Positions 33,216-41,465 of a DNA stretch of 64,000 nt are shown piece after piece. Source of the stretch: Pseudomonas uvaldensis (GTDB lineage Bacteria > Pseudomonadota > Gammaproteobacteria > Pseudomonadales > Pseudomonadaceae); contig NZ_JAIWKS010000010.1 in NCBI RefSeq assembly GCF_021271205.1, positions 62,001-126,000 of the forward strand, read 5' to 3'. Below the pieces are notes generated by a model that was not told the DNA's origin, did no database searches, and saw only the letters and a list, made by a program, of their open reading frames with translations. The position numbers and the translations under genes were made by a program. How positions within the stretch are numbered: position 1 is the stretch's first letter; each line of letters begins with the position of its first letter.

Positions 33216-33923
33216 CTAAACCCCATACGCACTGTGGGCATGACCGTGCATGCTCGGGATGCCAAGCTTCTCAAAAAAGCTATCTACAAACGCAACCGCG
33301 CTTGCTATTGCCCAGCGAGCACAACCCGCCCCAAGCACCTTGTCCGGGTAAAAAGGATTGCCCGGACCGGTCAGCTTATTAGGCTCAAATCTTCCGCGTA
33401 GCTTCTTCTCGAACTTATGCTCCGCCCCTCTATTCTCATCGTCCTCGCTGAAGTTGAAGATGGTCTCGGGCTCATAGTGAACCAAAGCATTTCGGAGATC
33501 GACCAGCAGCTTCACGTCCTGATAGGGGCTAGCGTTTCTCGACAGTGCAGGCTTCCCGTTCAACTCAAGTGCCAGCTCAAATTTCTCAAGCATTGTTGAT
33601 CGTTTGAGCGGTGACTTCCGCCATAAAGCGGCCATTACTTCACTGTTCTGAAGACCTTCGATCCGGGCTGGATCGAAACCTTCACTGCAGTCAGCCCATA
33701 GTTCGTTGATCGCCGCCTCTAAAAACGCAACTGACAGCATAACGCTGCTGACCACGCATGCCATGTGCTCACGAAGACCTTCATTCGAAGCAGAATCTCC
33801 AAGAGTCAGTACGGGCTCAAGCGCGGCCGCCCGCTGGGAGAAAAGTGCAGCCGCTGATAGATGCGATGTTGACAGATAGTGCCTAGAAGAAATGCTGATA
33901 GATGACGTGATGGCCACGACCAC
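33216..33923 (-). CDS. HEPN-like protein of unknown function
   Basis: A 235-residue mostly helical protein. The segment DLRNALVHYEPE contains Arg144-X4-His149 with Asn after Arg, the signature of HEPN ribonuclease domains. An earlier helix (SVAFLEAAINELWAD) matches the usual HEPN alpha-helical context. GC is low, and the gene lies in the accessory stretch. HEPN proteins serve in toxin-antitoxin and phage-defence systems, often beside an MNT nucleotidyltransferase; none is adjacent here. The ribosome site is weak. Confidence 0.55.
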   Translation of the reverse strand: MVVAITSSISISSRHYLSTSHLSAAALFSQRAAALEPVLTLGDSASNEGLREHMACVVSSVMLSVAFLEAAINELWADCSEGFDPARIEGLQNSEVMAALWRKSPLKRSTMLEKFELALELNGKPALSRNASPYQDVKLLVDLRNALVHYEPETIFNFSEDDENRGAEHKFEKKLRGRFEPNKLTGPGNPFYPDKVLGAGCARWAIASAVAFVDSFFEKLGIPSMHGHAHSAYGV

Positions 33924-34266
33924 TTCCTTATGCTGAGACGTTGATTCAGGGACTTTTCCACGATGCCATTATGGCTTTGCGCTCTTCAAGATAATATGCC
34001 GAGTTACATCGGAAATCATGATGGCAAACAATGGCAATATGTTTGGTCCCTTCAAACATGACACTACTTTCGATGCCATGACCTAAGAGGAAAGTAAATC
34101 CTAGCTGTCCGCTTCTGGCCGACTCCTGCCTAGCAAAAGGCTCCAATCGATCAAGTCACAGCAATAACGACAGAGGCCGCAAATGCAGCCTCTCGGAGCG
34201 TCTGGCAAAACCGCCTTTCGCATAATCACACAACTTGCGACGGCGCCTCGTTAATCGCCGGCAACC
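33924..34266. other. Intergenic stretch with no supported gene
   Basis: These 343 bases separate the HEPN-like gene from the TonB-receptor gene. GC is lower than average. A 66-codon frame on the minus strand starts with TTG and lacks a ribosome site or recognisable sequence. No hairpin with a T-run was found at the receptor 3' end. Confidence 0.5.
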
Positions 34267-36666
34267 TCAGAAATCCACAGTAGCCGACACCTTCAACGTA
34301 CGCGGCGCCCCTTGGGTCAGATAACCACCATTGGCCGAGGCCCAGTAGTTTTCGTCGGCGACGTTCTCCAGCATCGCGTTGAAGGTCAGCGCGCGGCCAT
34401 CCATCTTTGTTCGATAGCGTGCGCCCAGGTCGACACGGGTCCAGGCGGGGATGCTGTATTCGTTGGCGCTGTCTACGAACTGGCCGCCGGTGCGCAGTAG
34501 CAGGCCGTTCAGGCTCACCCCGGGCAAGCCGGGCACATCCCAGTCGGCGCCCAGATTGAACTGGAATTTCGGCACCCCCACCGCTTGGTTGCCATCGTCG
34601 CGCCCGCCAGCGGTGCCGCTGAGTTCGGCTTTGGTCCAGGTGGCGCCGCTCAGCAGGCGCAGGCCGTCCAGCGGTTCACCGAACAGGCTCAGTTCCACGC
34701 CGCGATTGCGCTGCTCGGCATCCACCCGGTAGTAGCCGTCGCCGCCGAGCACGCCCTGCGGCTGCTCGATGCGGAACAGGCTGAGGCTGCCGCCGAAGGT
34801 GCCCCAGTCAAGCTTGGCACCCACCTCGGTCTGCTTGGAGCGATAAGGCGCGAACATCTCGCCGTTGTTGAGCGCGGCGGCCGGCGCGGTCGGGCCCTGT
34901 TGAAGAGACTCGACGCGGTTGGCATAGAGCGACAGGTACTCGGTGGGTTTGATCACCAGGCCATAGGCCGGCGTGGTGATACTTTCCTGATAGTTCGAAG
35001 TGCGGGCACCGCTGGCCGCGTTCCAGGCATCGGCGCCGATGGATTGGCGACGCACGCCCAGGGTCAGCAGCACGCGGTCGTCGAGCAAGCCCAGGGTGTC
35101 GGACACCGCCAGGCTACGGTTCTGCACCTTGGCGGTGGTGTCCGGGTCGTGGATATCGCCGGAGACGCTGGTGGCCGGCGGCTCGGCCACGGGCTGGCCC
35201 TCATACAGGTTGCCGAAGCCACGACTGCCCGCCGCGGTGGTCTCGAACGCGTTGCGTTTCTCTTGCCAGATGCCGTTGGCGGCCAGGTTGATGCGATGGC
35301 TGACCGGCCCGGTGGCGAGTTCGCCGCGCAGCCCGGTGACAGCGCTGAGGGTTTCCTGGTCCAGCGGCGAATAGAGACGGCCGATACGGGCGTCCCCATT
35401 CGCGCCATAGACGTAGTTGGAGGCGTAGACCCCGTTCTCCCGCGTGTATTTGCCACCAGCGCTCAGGTAGGCGGTCCAACTGGGCGAGAGGTCATACTCG
35501 GCGCTGAACATGCCATAGGTGTCTTCGAGCTGCGACCAGCTCCAGGGTTGCGCGTAGTTGTGGTCGGAGTCCGGTGCCGACGGCGTCTTGCCATTGAGTG
35601 TGCTGGTAGGCCCCGTCGTGGTCAGGTAGACCACCGAGCGTCCCTCATTGACCCGTTGCTTCTGGTAACCGAGGTCCGCAGACAGGCGCAGACGGTCACC
35701 GCGATAGTCCAGACCGAGGGTGGCCAGGCTGAAGCGCGAGTGTTCATCGTCCACCGCGGTCTCGCCTTCGCGCTGGGCCAGGTTCACCCGCACGCCGAAG
35801 CGGTTGTCCTCGCCGAAGCGTTGGCCCAGATCGAGGTGCCCACCTACCCGGCTGTCGCTGGCATAGTCCAGGGTGGCGCTGCGCGTGGGGGTGTCCTCGG
35901 CACGCTTGGAAACCACGTTGATCGCCCCGCCGACACCGCTGCCCGACGGCGACACGCCATTGACGAAGGCGTTGGCCCCTTTGAACACCTCGACGCGCTC
36001 GACCGACTCGGTGGCGATGATCTGGCGCGGCAGAATGCCGTACAAGCCGTTGAAGGCAATGTCGTCGCTGAACAGCTGGAACCCACGCACGACGAACACC
36101 TGGGAGAAGTTGCCGAAGCCGAACGACTGACGCACGCCCGGATCGCTGGCCAGCACATCGGCCAGGGTCTGCGCCTGGCGCTTCTCGATCAGCTCGGAGG
36201 TGTAGCTGGAGAAAGCGAAGGGCACATCTTGCATGTCCTGATTGCCCAGCACACCGATGCGCGCACCCCGCGCCGCCTCCCCGCCGGCGTACTCGGCCGG
36301 CAGGTCGACACGGCCTTCGGCGGCTCCATTGATGGTGGTCGAACCCAGCTCCAACACGCCCTGCTCGGGCACCGGCATCAGCGTGAAGGTGCCGTCATCG
36401 CCGCTCTGGAAGGTCAGGCCGCTGCCCTCCAGCAACCGCTGCAGGCCTTCGATCACCGAATAATCGCCCTTGAGTGCCGGCACCACGCCGCTGTCACGGG
36501 TCAGGCCGGCGTCATAGAGCAGACGCACATCAGCCTGCTCGGCGAAATCGATGAGCGCCGCGTCGAGGCGTTGGGCAGGCACGTCGAGCTCGACGGCTTG
36601 CGCCTGTGCGGCAGTAATGGCCAGAGGGAGAACGGCTAGCGCCGCGAGGAAGGAAGTCGACCGCAT
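34267..36666 (-). CDS. TonB-dependent siderophore receptor with N-terminal signalling domain
   Basis: A 799-residue outer-membrane receptor. It has a signal peptide (to about AQA, residue 24), then a secretin/TonB short N-terminal (STN) domain at about 45-98 that contacts the anti-sigma factor. The plug domain at about 130-260 includes VFVVRGFQLFSDDIAFNGLY and NVVSKR. A 22-strand barrel ends with the terminal Phe (LKVSATVDF). It probably imports a ferric siderophore of the hydroxamate/pyoverdine type. The sigma and anti-sigma genes lie directly upstream on the same strand. Confidence 0.92.
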   Translation of the reverse strand: MRSTSFLAALAVLPLAITAAQAQAVELDVPAQRLDAALIDFAEQADVRLLYDAGLTRDSGVVPALKGDYSVIEGLQRLLEGSGLTFQSGDDGTFTLMPVPEQGVLELGSTTINGAAEGRVDLPAEYAGGEAARGARIGVLGNQDMQDVPFAFSSYTSELIEKRQAQTLADVLASDPGVRQSFGFGNFSQVFVVRGFQLFSDDIAFNGLYGILPRQIIATESVERVEVFKGANAFVNGVSPSGSGVGGAINVVSKRAEDTPTRSATLDYASDSRVGGHLDLGQRFGEDNRFGVRVNLAQREGETAVDDEHSRFSLATLGLDYRGDRLRLSADLGYQKQRVNEGRSVVYLTTTGPTSTLNGKTPSAPDSDHNYAQPWSWSQLEDTYGMFSAEYDLSPSWTAYLSAGGKYTRENGVYASNYVYGANGDARIGRLYSPLDQETLSAVTGLRGELATGPVSHRINLAANGIWQEKRNAFETTAAGSRGFGNLYEGQPVAEPPATSVSGDIHDPDTTAKVQNRSLAVSDTLGLLDDRVLLTLGVRRQSIGADAWNAASGARTSNYQESITTPAYGLVIKPTEYLSLYANRVESLQQGPTAPAAALNNGEMFAPYRSKQTEVGAKLDWGTFGGSLSLFRIEQPQGVLGGDGYYRVDAEQRNRGVELSLFGEPLDGLRLLSGATWTKAELSGTAGGRDDGNQAVGVPKFQFNLGADWDVPGLPGVSLNGLLLRTGGQFVDSANEYSIPAWTRVDLGARYRTKMDGRALTFNAMLENVADENYWASANGGYLTQGAPRTLKVSATVDF

Positions 36667-36798
36667 GCTGATGTCCTAGACTGTCAATACGAAGAAGTCG
36701 CATTTGCAGGAACGGAAGACGAAGGCGGAGATGATTTCTGAACCATCGCCGCCCAAATATTTTCTTTTTTTCTTGAAGGTACAGGCGCGGCGCGGCTC

Positions 36799-37725
36799 TC
36801 AGCGACGTGACGCGACCAGAATCAACCCCGGCAGGCGCACCAGGCGCACAGGCAAGGTGGTTTCCACAGCGCTCAACACCGCCTGCGGATCGTCAAGGGC
36901 GAACACGCCGGTCACCTGTAGGCGGCGAGCGGCGTCATCGACAAACAGCACCCGCGCAGACTGGCTGCGCTCGAGCTCGGCGAACACTTGCTCCAGCGGC
37001 TGGTCGCGGAACACCAGCTTGCCGCGCTGCCAGCCCAAGCGCTGGCGCGCATCCAGTGCTTGCGGCGCCTGCAGCGCCCCGCCGCGCCACTGCACTTGCT
37101 GCCCGCCGACCACGGGCAGCGGCTCGCCCCCCGCGCTGGAGGCCAGCACTCGACCCTCGCTGACTGCGAGGTCGACACCGCCCTCCTCCAGACGCACATC
37201 GAAGCGCGTGCCGGTGACGCGGATGCGCGCCTCGCCGGCACTGACCATGAACGGCCGGGTCGGGTCATGGGCGACCTGGAAATCCGCCTCGCCACGGTAC
37301 AGCCTGACCTCGCGACGACCGTCGACAAACTGCCAGTCCAGCGCCGAATCGCCGTTGAGGGTCAACAGCGAACCATCGGCCAGACGCACCTCGCGCACCT
37401 CGCCCGGCTGGGTGCTGATATCGGCATACAGGCCAATCCAGGTGCCGCGGGGCAACCACAGGGCGAGCAACAGCATCGCGGCGCAGGCCAGCGGAGCCGC
37501 CCACAGGCGACGGCGACGCAGCACGCGCACCTGGGGCTGCTCGACCGGACGTTCAATCTGGCCGAGCAACGACCACAACCCTTCCACCTCCCGCAATGCC
37601 TGCTCGTGCTCGGGCGCCGCCTGGCGCCAGGCCTGTGCGGCAGCGTGATCGGCAGCGGTGGCGCGGCCAGAATGCAGCAAGACCTGCCATTGTCGGGCCT
37701 GATCGAGAAACGAAGAATGAGTCAC
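36799..37725 (-). CDS. fecR: FecR-type anti-sigma factor
   Basis: A 308-residue transmembrane regulator. The N-terminal cytoplasmic sigma-binding part (DUF4880, about 1-60), one helix near 92-108 (ACAAMLLLALWLP), a FecR domain (about 120-215) and a C-terminal STN-like segment (LQVTGVFALDDPQAVLSAVE) are present. It relays the ligand-bound state of the receptor to the sigma factor. Its start overlaps the sigma gene stop by 4 bases. A 132-base gap without a gene separates it from the receptor gene. Confidence 0.92.
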   Translation of the reverse strand: MTHSSFLDQARQWQVLLHSGRATAADHAAAQAWRQAAPEHEQALREVEGLWSLLGQIERPVEQPQVRVLRRRRLWAAPLACAAMLLLALWLPRGTWIGLYADISTQPGEVREVRLADGSLLTLNGDSALDWQFVDGRREVRLYRGEADFQVAHDPTRPFMVSAGEARIRVTGTRFDVRLEEGGVDLAVSEGRVLASSAGGEPLPVVGGQQVQWRGGALQAPQALDARQRLGWQRGKLVFRDQPLEQVFAELERSQSARVLFVDDAARRLQVTGVFALDDPQAVLSAVETTLPVRLVRLPGLILVASRR

Positions 37726-38228
37726 GGCTGCGGGTCCATCTGCTGCTGGCAGTGTTCGAGGGCCTTCAGGATATAGCGTCCGGCCATGCTTTCCGAGACC
37801 CCCAGGCGCTCGCCGATCTCACGCTGGGTCAGCCCGTCCAGGCGATTCCACAACAACGCCTGGCGCAGGTGCGGGGGCAAACCCTCGACCACGCGCTGCA
37901 GTCGCTCCAGGCGCTGGGCGTCGCTTGCCGCTCGCTCCGGCCCCGGCTGGGCACTGACCAATTCGATGGATATCTCCTCCTCGACCGGGCGGGATTTTTG
38001 CTGGCGGCGGTAGTCGATGATCAGGTTGCGCGCGATGCGGTAGAGAAACGCGCGAAGATTGCCGATCTCCTCTGCGGACTCGCGCCGGCGAAAGCGCAGC
38101 CAAGTCTCCTGGCGCAGGTCGGCCGCCAGCTCTTCGCACTTCACCTGCCGGGTGAGGAAGCGCAGCAGCTCGCTCGAATGGCTCTCGAACTGGCCGTCGG
38201 CGGAATGAGGATCGGATGGCCTGGACAC
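37722..38228 (-). CDS. fecI: FecI-type ECF sigma factor
   Basis: A 168-residue ECF sigma factor. Region 2 includes NLRAFLYRIARNLIIDYRRQQ (DNA melting/-10) and region 4 includes LPPHLRQALLWNRLDGLTQREIGERLGVSESMAGRYI (-35 binding). It directs transcription of the adjacent receptor gene on signal from the FecR homologue. A Fur box starts 44 bases upstream of the start codon, so iron starvation should raise its level. Confidence 0.93.
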   Translation of the reverse strand: MSRPSDPHSADGQFESHSSELLRFLTRQVKCEELAADLRQETWLRFRRRESAEEIGNLRAFLYRIARNLIIDYRRQQKSRPVEEEISIELVSAQPGPERAASDAQRLERLQRVVEGLPPHLRQALLWNRLDGLTQREIGERLGVSESMAGRYILKALEHCQQQMDPQP

Positions 38229-38271
38229 GCAAGCGACTCAAGCGAGGAAGAGTCGCGAGAATATATCAAAT

Positions 38272-38290
38272 GATAATGACTTTCAATTAG
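38272..38290. promoter_or_regulatory. Fur box upstream of fecI
   Basis: GATAATGACTTTCAATTAG matches the 19-base Fur consensus at 13 positions, including the whole left half GATAATGA. It sits 44 bases before the fecI start in an AT-rich stretch of an otherwise GC-rich region. It is the expected site for iron-dependent repression of the sigma/anti-sigma pair. The rest of the gap up to 38405 holds no gene. Confidence 0.7.
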
Positions 38291-38405
38291 TGAGGCGCTG
38301 CGCCATTTTGCCCTCGACATGATGTCGCCCGGGCCGCCCAAAAGCGGCCCAAGGCTAGAAATGAGCAGGCGCCCGCCAGCAGGATTTGCCGTCATCCTGA
38401 AAACG

Positions 38406-39374
38406 TCAGAATGCCTTTTCCTGCCTCGTCTCCATGACTTGGTTGATGACTTCATCCCAAGGCGGCGTTGAAGGGAACAGCTCGACCAGAAAGGCAACGA
38501 ATGCCTTTACGTTCGGGCTACCTCGACGGCTCTCCGGCCATAAGGCGGTGATGGTGAACCGTTCTACGCTGAATTGTGGAAGGATCGGAACCAGTTCTGC
38601 CCGACGCACATACGGCGCGGCCACATAATGCGGCGAGATACCGATACCGCCTCCTGCAGCCAGAATCGCCGCTACCGCATCGCTGACATCAACGGTAAAC
38701 GCTGAGTCTGGTGCCAGTTCAAGTTGCTTATCATCCGCTACATAAGGCCATCTCAAACTCTGCCCCGTGCTCTGATAGCGAAAATTCACGCATTCATGAT
38801 CCGCAAGATCTTCAGCCGCTACCGGGATGCCTTTGCGCCGTAGGTAGTCAGGTGATGCAAACGCACCGATTCGGTGGGGCCCCAGAGGCCGTGAAACCAG
38901 ACGCGTATCGGCAAGGTCGCCGACTCGGACTGCGACGTCGATTCCTTGCCCAATGATGTCCGAATACTGATCTCCGAGCCTCAGGTCGATTGCCAGATTC
39001 GGATATTGATCACGGAACCTGGGCAGCGCAGGCGCGAGAATGTTCAAACCGATCGGCAAAGGCGCAGTCACTTTCAGGACGCCGGAGGGCTCGGCTCGGG
39101 AAGCGACTGCTGCCTGATCGATGTCCTCGACTTCTCGCAGAATCCGCAGTGCACGTTCATACAGGTCGCGCCCCTCGGGTGTGAGGATCAACGACCGCGT
39201 CGTGCGGGTGAACAGCATTAGCCCAAAATGTTCCTCAAGCCTTTGCACACTTTTGCTGATCGCGGAAGGTGATACCGAGAGTGCTCGCGCAGCAGCCGTG
39301 TAGCTGCCCAGCGAGGCCGCTCGTGCAAAGGCGATAAGCCCGGTTAGACGATCCAATCCAATTTGTGCCTTCAT
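38406..39374 (-). CDS. LysR-family transcriptional regulator
   Basis: A 322-residue regulator. The N-terminal winged helix-turn-helix is LTGLIAFARAASLGSYTAAARALSVSPSAISKSVQRLE, followed by a PBP2-like effector domain (about 95-300) of the CrgA type. It is divergent from the SDR/old-yellow-enzyme pair with a 102-base spacer that holds an ATCAA-N2-TTGAT dyad. It most likely controls those two genes. Confidence 0.9.
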   Translation of the reverse strand: MKAQIGLDRLTGLIAFARAASLGSYTAAARALSVSPSAISKSVQRLEEHFGLMLFTRTTRSLILTPEGRDLYERALRILREVEDIDQAAVASRAEPSGVLKVTAPLPIGLNILAPALPRFRDQYPNLAIDLRLGDQYSDIIGQGIDVAVRVGDLADTRLVSRPLGPHRIGAFASPDYLRRKGIPVAAEDLADHECVNFRYQSTGQSLRWPYVADDKQLELAPDSAFTVDVSDAVAAILAAGGGIGISPHYVAAPYVRRAELVPILPQFSVERFTITALWPESRRGSPNVKAFVAFLVELFPSTPPWDEVINQVMETRQEKAF

Positions 39375-39404
39375 GGCACTAGTAAAGCGACTTTTACCCT
39401 AATT

Positions 39405-39416
39405 ATCAATCTTGAT
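39405..39416. promoter_or_regulatory. Candidate LysR operator between lysR and SDR gene
   Basis: ATCAATCTTGAT is a short dyad (ATCAA, TC, TTGAT) in the AT-rich divergent spacer. LysR proteins bind interrupted dyads of this kind at divergent promoters. The match is short, so the site is tentative. Confidence 0.35.
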
Positions 39417-39476
39417 TCATAACAGTAGTCTTTCCCCATCGAACGCCACTTCAGGTGTTCCAGACGGAGACTCATC

Positions 39477-40217
39477 ATGAACATCAGCCAAACACTTCCC
39501 TCCTCCCTCGCCGACAAAATGGTGGTCATTTTCGGCGGCACCTCCGGCATCGGGCTGGCCGCTGCGGTACAAGCGAAAGCAGCTGGCGCCAAAGTCATCG
39601 TGGTCGGCTCAAACGCCCCGCGTGCCGAGCACGCAGCCATCGAGCATGGCCTGGACGGTTGGCGCGCCGCGGACGTGACCGACAGACAGGCTGTCGAAAC
39701 CGCACTGGCGGATATTCCCCAGGTTGATCACCTCGTTCTGCTTGCCGGGACATTCGTTGCCGGCAGCGTGTTGACGGCTGATCTCGACTACCTGCACCGC
39801 GCTTTCGATGAACGCATCTGGGCATCGATCAATGCGATTCGTGTACTGGGTGACAAGTTGGCAAAAGATGGCTCGATCACGTTCATTTCCGGTTCCCTGG
39901 CAGATCGACCGAACGCTTACGGCACTGCCGTGCTTGCAGCTGCATCGGCGGCAATGGAAGCACTGGCTCGCGGTCTGTCGCTGGAACTGGCGCCGGTACG
40001 TGTCAACACGCTGTCTCCCGGCCCGATCAACACACCAATTCTCGGCAAGGCACTGGGCGAGGGGCGTGATGCATTCGTCGCGTCTCTGGAACAGATTCTA
40101 CCGTTGCATCGCCTTGGCACATCCGATGAAGCAGGCGCGGCAGCAGTGTTCTTGATGAGCAACACCTTCATGAACGGCGCCGTACTCAACATCGATGGCG
40201 GCGCACGCCTGGTTTGA
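39477..40217 (+). CDS. Short-chain dehydrogenase/reductase family protein, atypical active site
   Basis: A 246-residue Rossmann-fold protein. The cofactor motif is GGTSGIGLAAA (about 20-30), with a later FISGSLADRP segment (Ser) and VNTLSPGPINTP. The YxxxK motif reads YGTAV, so the catalytic Lys is missing. This pattern belongs to a divergent SDR subgroup, which may be catalytically altered. It is upstream of the old-yellow-enzyme gene and divergent from the LysR gene, so the two enzymes probably share one pathway. Confidence 0.82.
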   Translation: MNISQTLPSSLADKMVVIFGGTSGIGLAAAVQAKAAGAKVIVVGSNAPRAEHAAIEHGLDGWRAADVTDRQAVETALADIPQVDHLVLLAGTFVAGSVLTADLDYLHRAFDERIWASINAIRVLGDKLAKDGSITFISGSLADRPNAYGTAVLAAASAAMEALARGLSLELAPVRVNTLSPGPINTPILGKALGEGRDAFVASLEQILPLHRLGTSDEAGAAAVFLMSNTFMNGAVLNIDGGARLV

Positions 40218-40243
40218 TGCTACCCCCACCCGAGAGCTTAATC

Positions 40244-41326
40244 ATGACCACATTATTTGATTCCCTGCGCCTCGGCGCGCTTGATCTGCCGAACCGAATC
40301 CTGATGGCGCCGATGACCCGGGCGCGTGGGACTCGCGAACACATTCCGACCGATATGATGGTTGAGTATTACCGACAGCGCGCCAGCGCCGGCCTGATCA
40401 TCTCCGAAGCAATCGGCATCAGCCAACAAGGGCTGGGATGGCCCTACGCGACGGGGCTCTGGTTGGACGAACAGGTCGCCGGCTGGCGCAAGGTCACCGA
40501 TGCGGTGCACGCAGCGGGTGGCCGAATCATTGCGCAGCTGTGGCACATGGGCCGGGTCGTGCATCCGAGTTTTCTTGGCGGAGGTCAGCCGGTCTCCGCA
40601 TCTGTCACCACCGCGCCGGGACAGGCGCACACCTACGCCGGCAAGCAGCCGTATACCCCGGCGCGTGCTTTGCCCCTGGAGGAAATTCCCGCACTGCTGG
40701 AAGACTTTCGTCAGGCCACGCGTAATGCGATAAAGGCGGGTTTTGATGGTGTGCAAATCCACGCCGCCAACGGCTATCTGATCGACCAGTTTCTGCGTGA
40801 CAGCGACAACTTTCGCACCGATGCCTATGGCGGCTCGGTTGATAACCGAATCCGCTTGTTGAAAGAAGTCACCCGGGCGGTGGCGCAGGTTATCGGCGCA
40901 GACCGTACCGGAGTGAGGTTGACCCCAAGCAGCTATGAACAGGGTGTGCGCGATAATGACCCCGAGCGCTTGTTCAAGCGTGCGGCCGAGGTGCTGTCTT
41001 CGATTGGAATCGCCCATCTTGAAGTACGCGAGCCTCCGCTGGATGGCACATTCGGCAAGTCCGAGCGCCCCCCGCTTGCGGGAGTAATCCGCGAGGTATT
41101 CAGCGGTGTGCTGGTTCTCAATTCAGACTACGATTTCGCCCGGGCGCAAGCACAAGTAGAGGCTGGGCTCGCCGATGCGATTGCTTTTGGGCGGCCCTTT
41201 ATTGCTAACCCAGATTTGCCTTTGAGATTAGCGAGGCAGGTGCCCCTTGCTCAAAGCGAGATGAGCACTTGGTTCACCCAAGGCAAGGAAGGTTATCTGG
41301 ACTATCCGGCGTCAGGTAGCATTTGA
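40244..41326 (+). CDS. Old yellow enzyme family NADH:flavin oxidoreductase / alkene reductase
   Basis: A 360-residue FMN enzyme of the NemA/XenB type that reduces activated C=C bonds, such as enals and enones, and sometimes nitro compounds. Landmarks are RILMAPMTRAR, QLWHMGRVVHPSF, GFDGVQIHAANGYLIDQFL (His-Asn pair for substrate binding) and the C-terminal FGRPFIANPDLP. The ATG at 40244 follows GAGAG by 8 bases. It is cotranscribed with the SDR gene, with a spacer of 26 bases. Confidence 0.9.
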   Translation: MTTLFDSLRLGALDLPNRILMAPMTRARGTREHIPTDMMVEYYRQRASAGLIISEAIGISQQGLGWPYATGLWLDEQVAGWRKVTDAVHAAGGRIIAQLWHMGRVVHPSFLGGGQPVSASVTTAPGQAHTYAGKQPYTPARALPLEEIPALLEDFRQATRNAIKAGFDGVQIHAANGYLIDQFLRDSDNFRTDAYGGSVDNRIRLLKEVTRAVAQVIGADRTGVRLTPSSYEQGVRDNDPERLFKRAAEVLSSIGIAHLEVREPPLDGTFGKSERPPLAGVIREVFSGVLVLNSDYDFARAQAQVEAGLADAIAFGRPFIANPDLPLRLARQVPLAQSEMSTWFTQGKEGYLDYPASGSI

Positions 41327-41359
41327 TGAGAAGCGGGCACAACCAGGCAAGTTGAGATA

Positions 41360-41438
41360 AGGGGAAACCCAGCAGTTAAAAACTGCAGGCCAAGTTGGCT
41401 TTCAGCCTTGAGATCGGCTAATGGGTGTCCCCTTTTTT
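41360..41438 (+). ncRNA. Multi-hairpin element ending in a T-run (terminator or small RNA)
   Basis: An outer stem of 12 base pairs with one mismatch (AGGGGAAACCCA at 41360-41371 and TGGGTGTCCCCT at 41422-41433) encloses three further hairpins: GCAGTT/AACTGC (41372-41386), GCC/GGC (41389-41399) and AGCC/GGCT (41404-41419). Six Ts follow. It ends 28 bases before the 3' end of the convergent RTX gene. It may be a Rho-independent terminator of the SDR-reductase operon, possibly releasing a structured RNA. It is not a tRNA. Confidence 0.5.
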
Positions 41439-41465
41439 CCAAGGCAAGGAATGATCAGGTTTGCG

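Noticed and set aside
33946..34146. 66-codon frame on the minus strand
   Set aside because: Starts with TTG, no ribosome site, no recognisable sequence.
27940..34266. Accessory stretch considered as a prophage or integrative element
   Set aside because: No integrase, transposase, tRNA att site or phage structural gene was found; only scattered transferred-looking genes.
34585..36639. 684-codon open frame antisense to the TonB receptor gene
   Set aside because: The receptor frame contains the full family architecture; the antisense frame lacks any motif.
41360..41438. Cloverleaf considered as a tRNA
   Set aside because: No T-loop (GTTCRANNC), D-arm or 7-bp acceptor pattern; the outer stem is 12 bp and a T-run follows.
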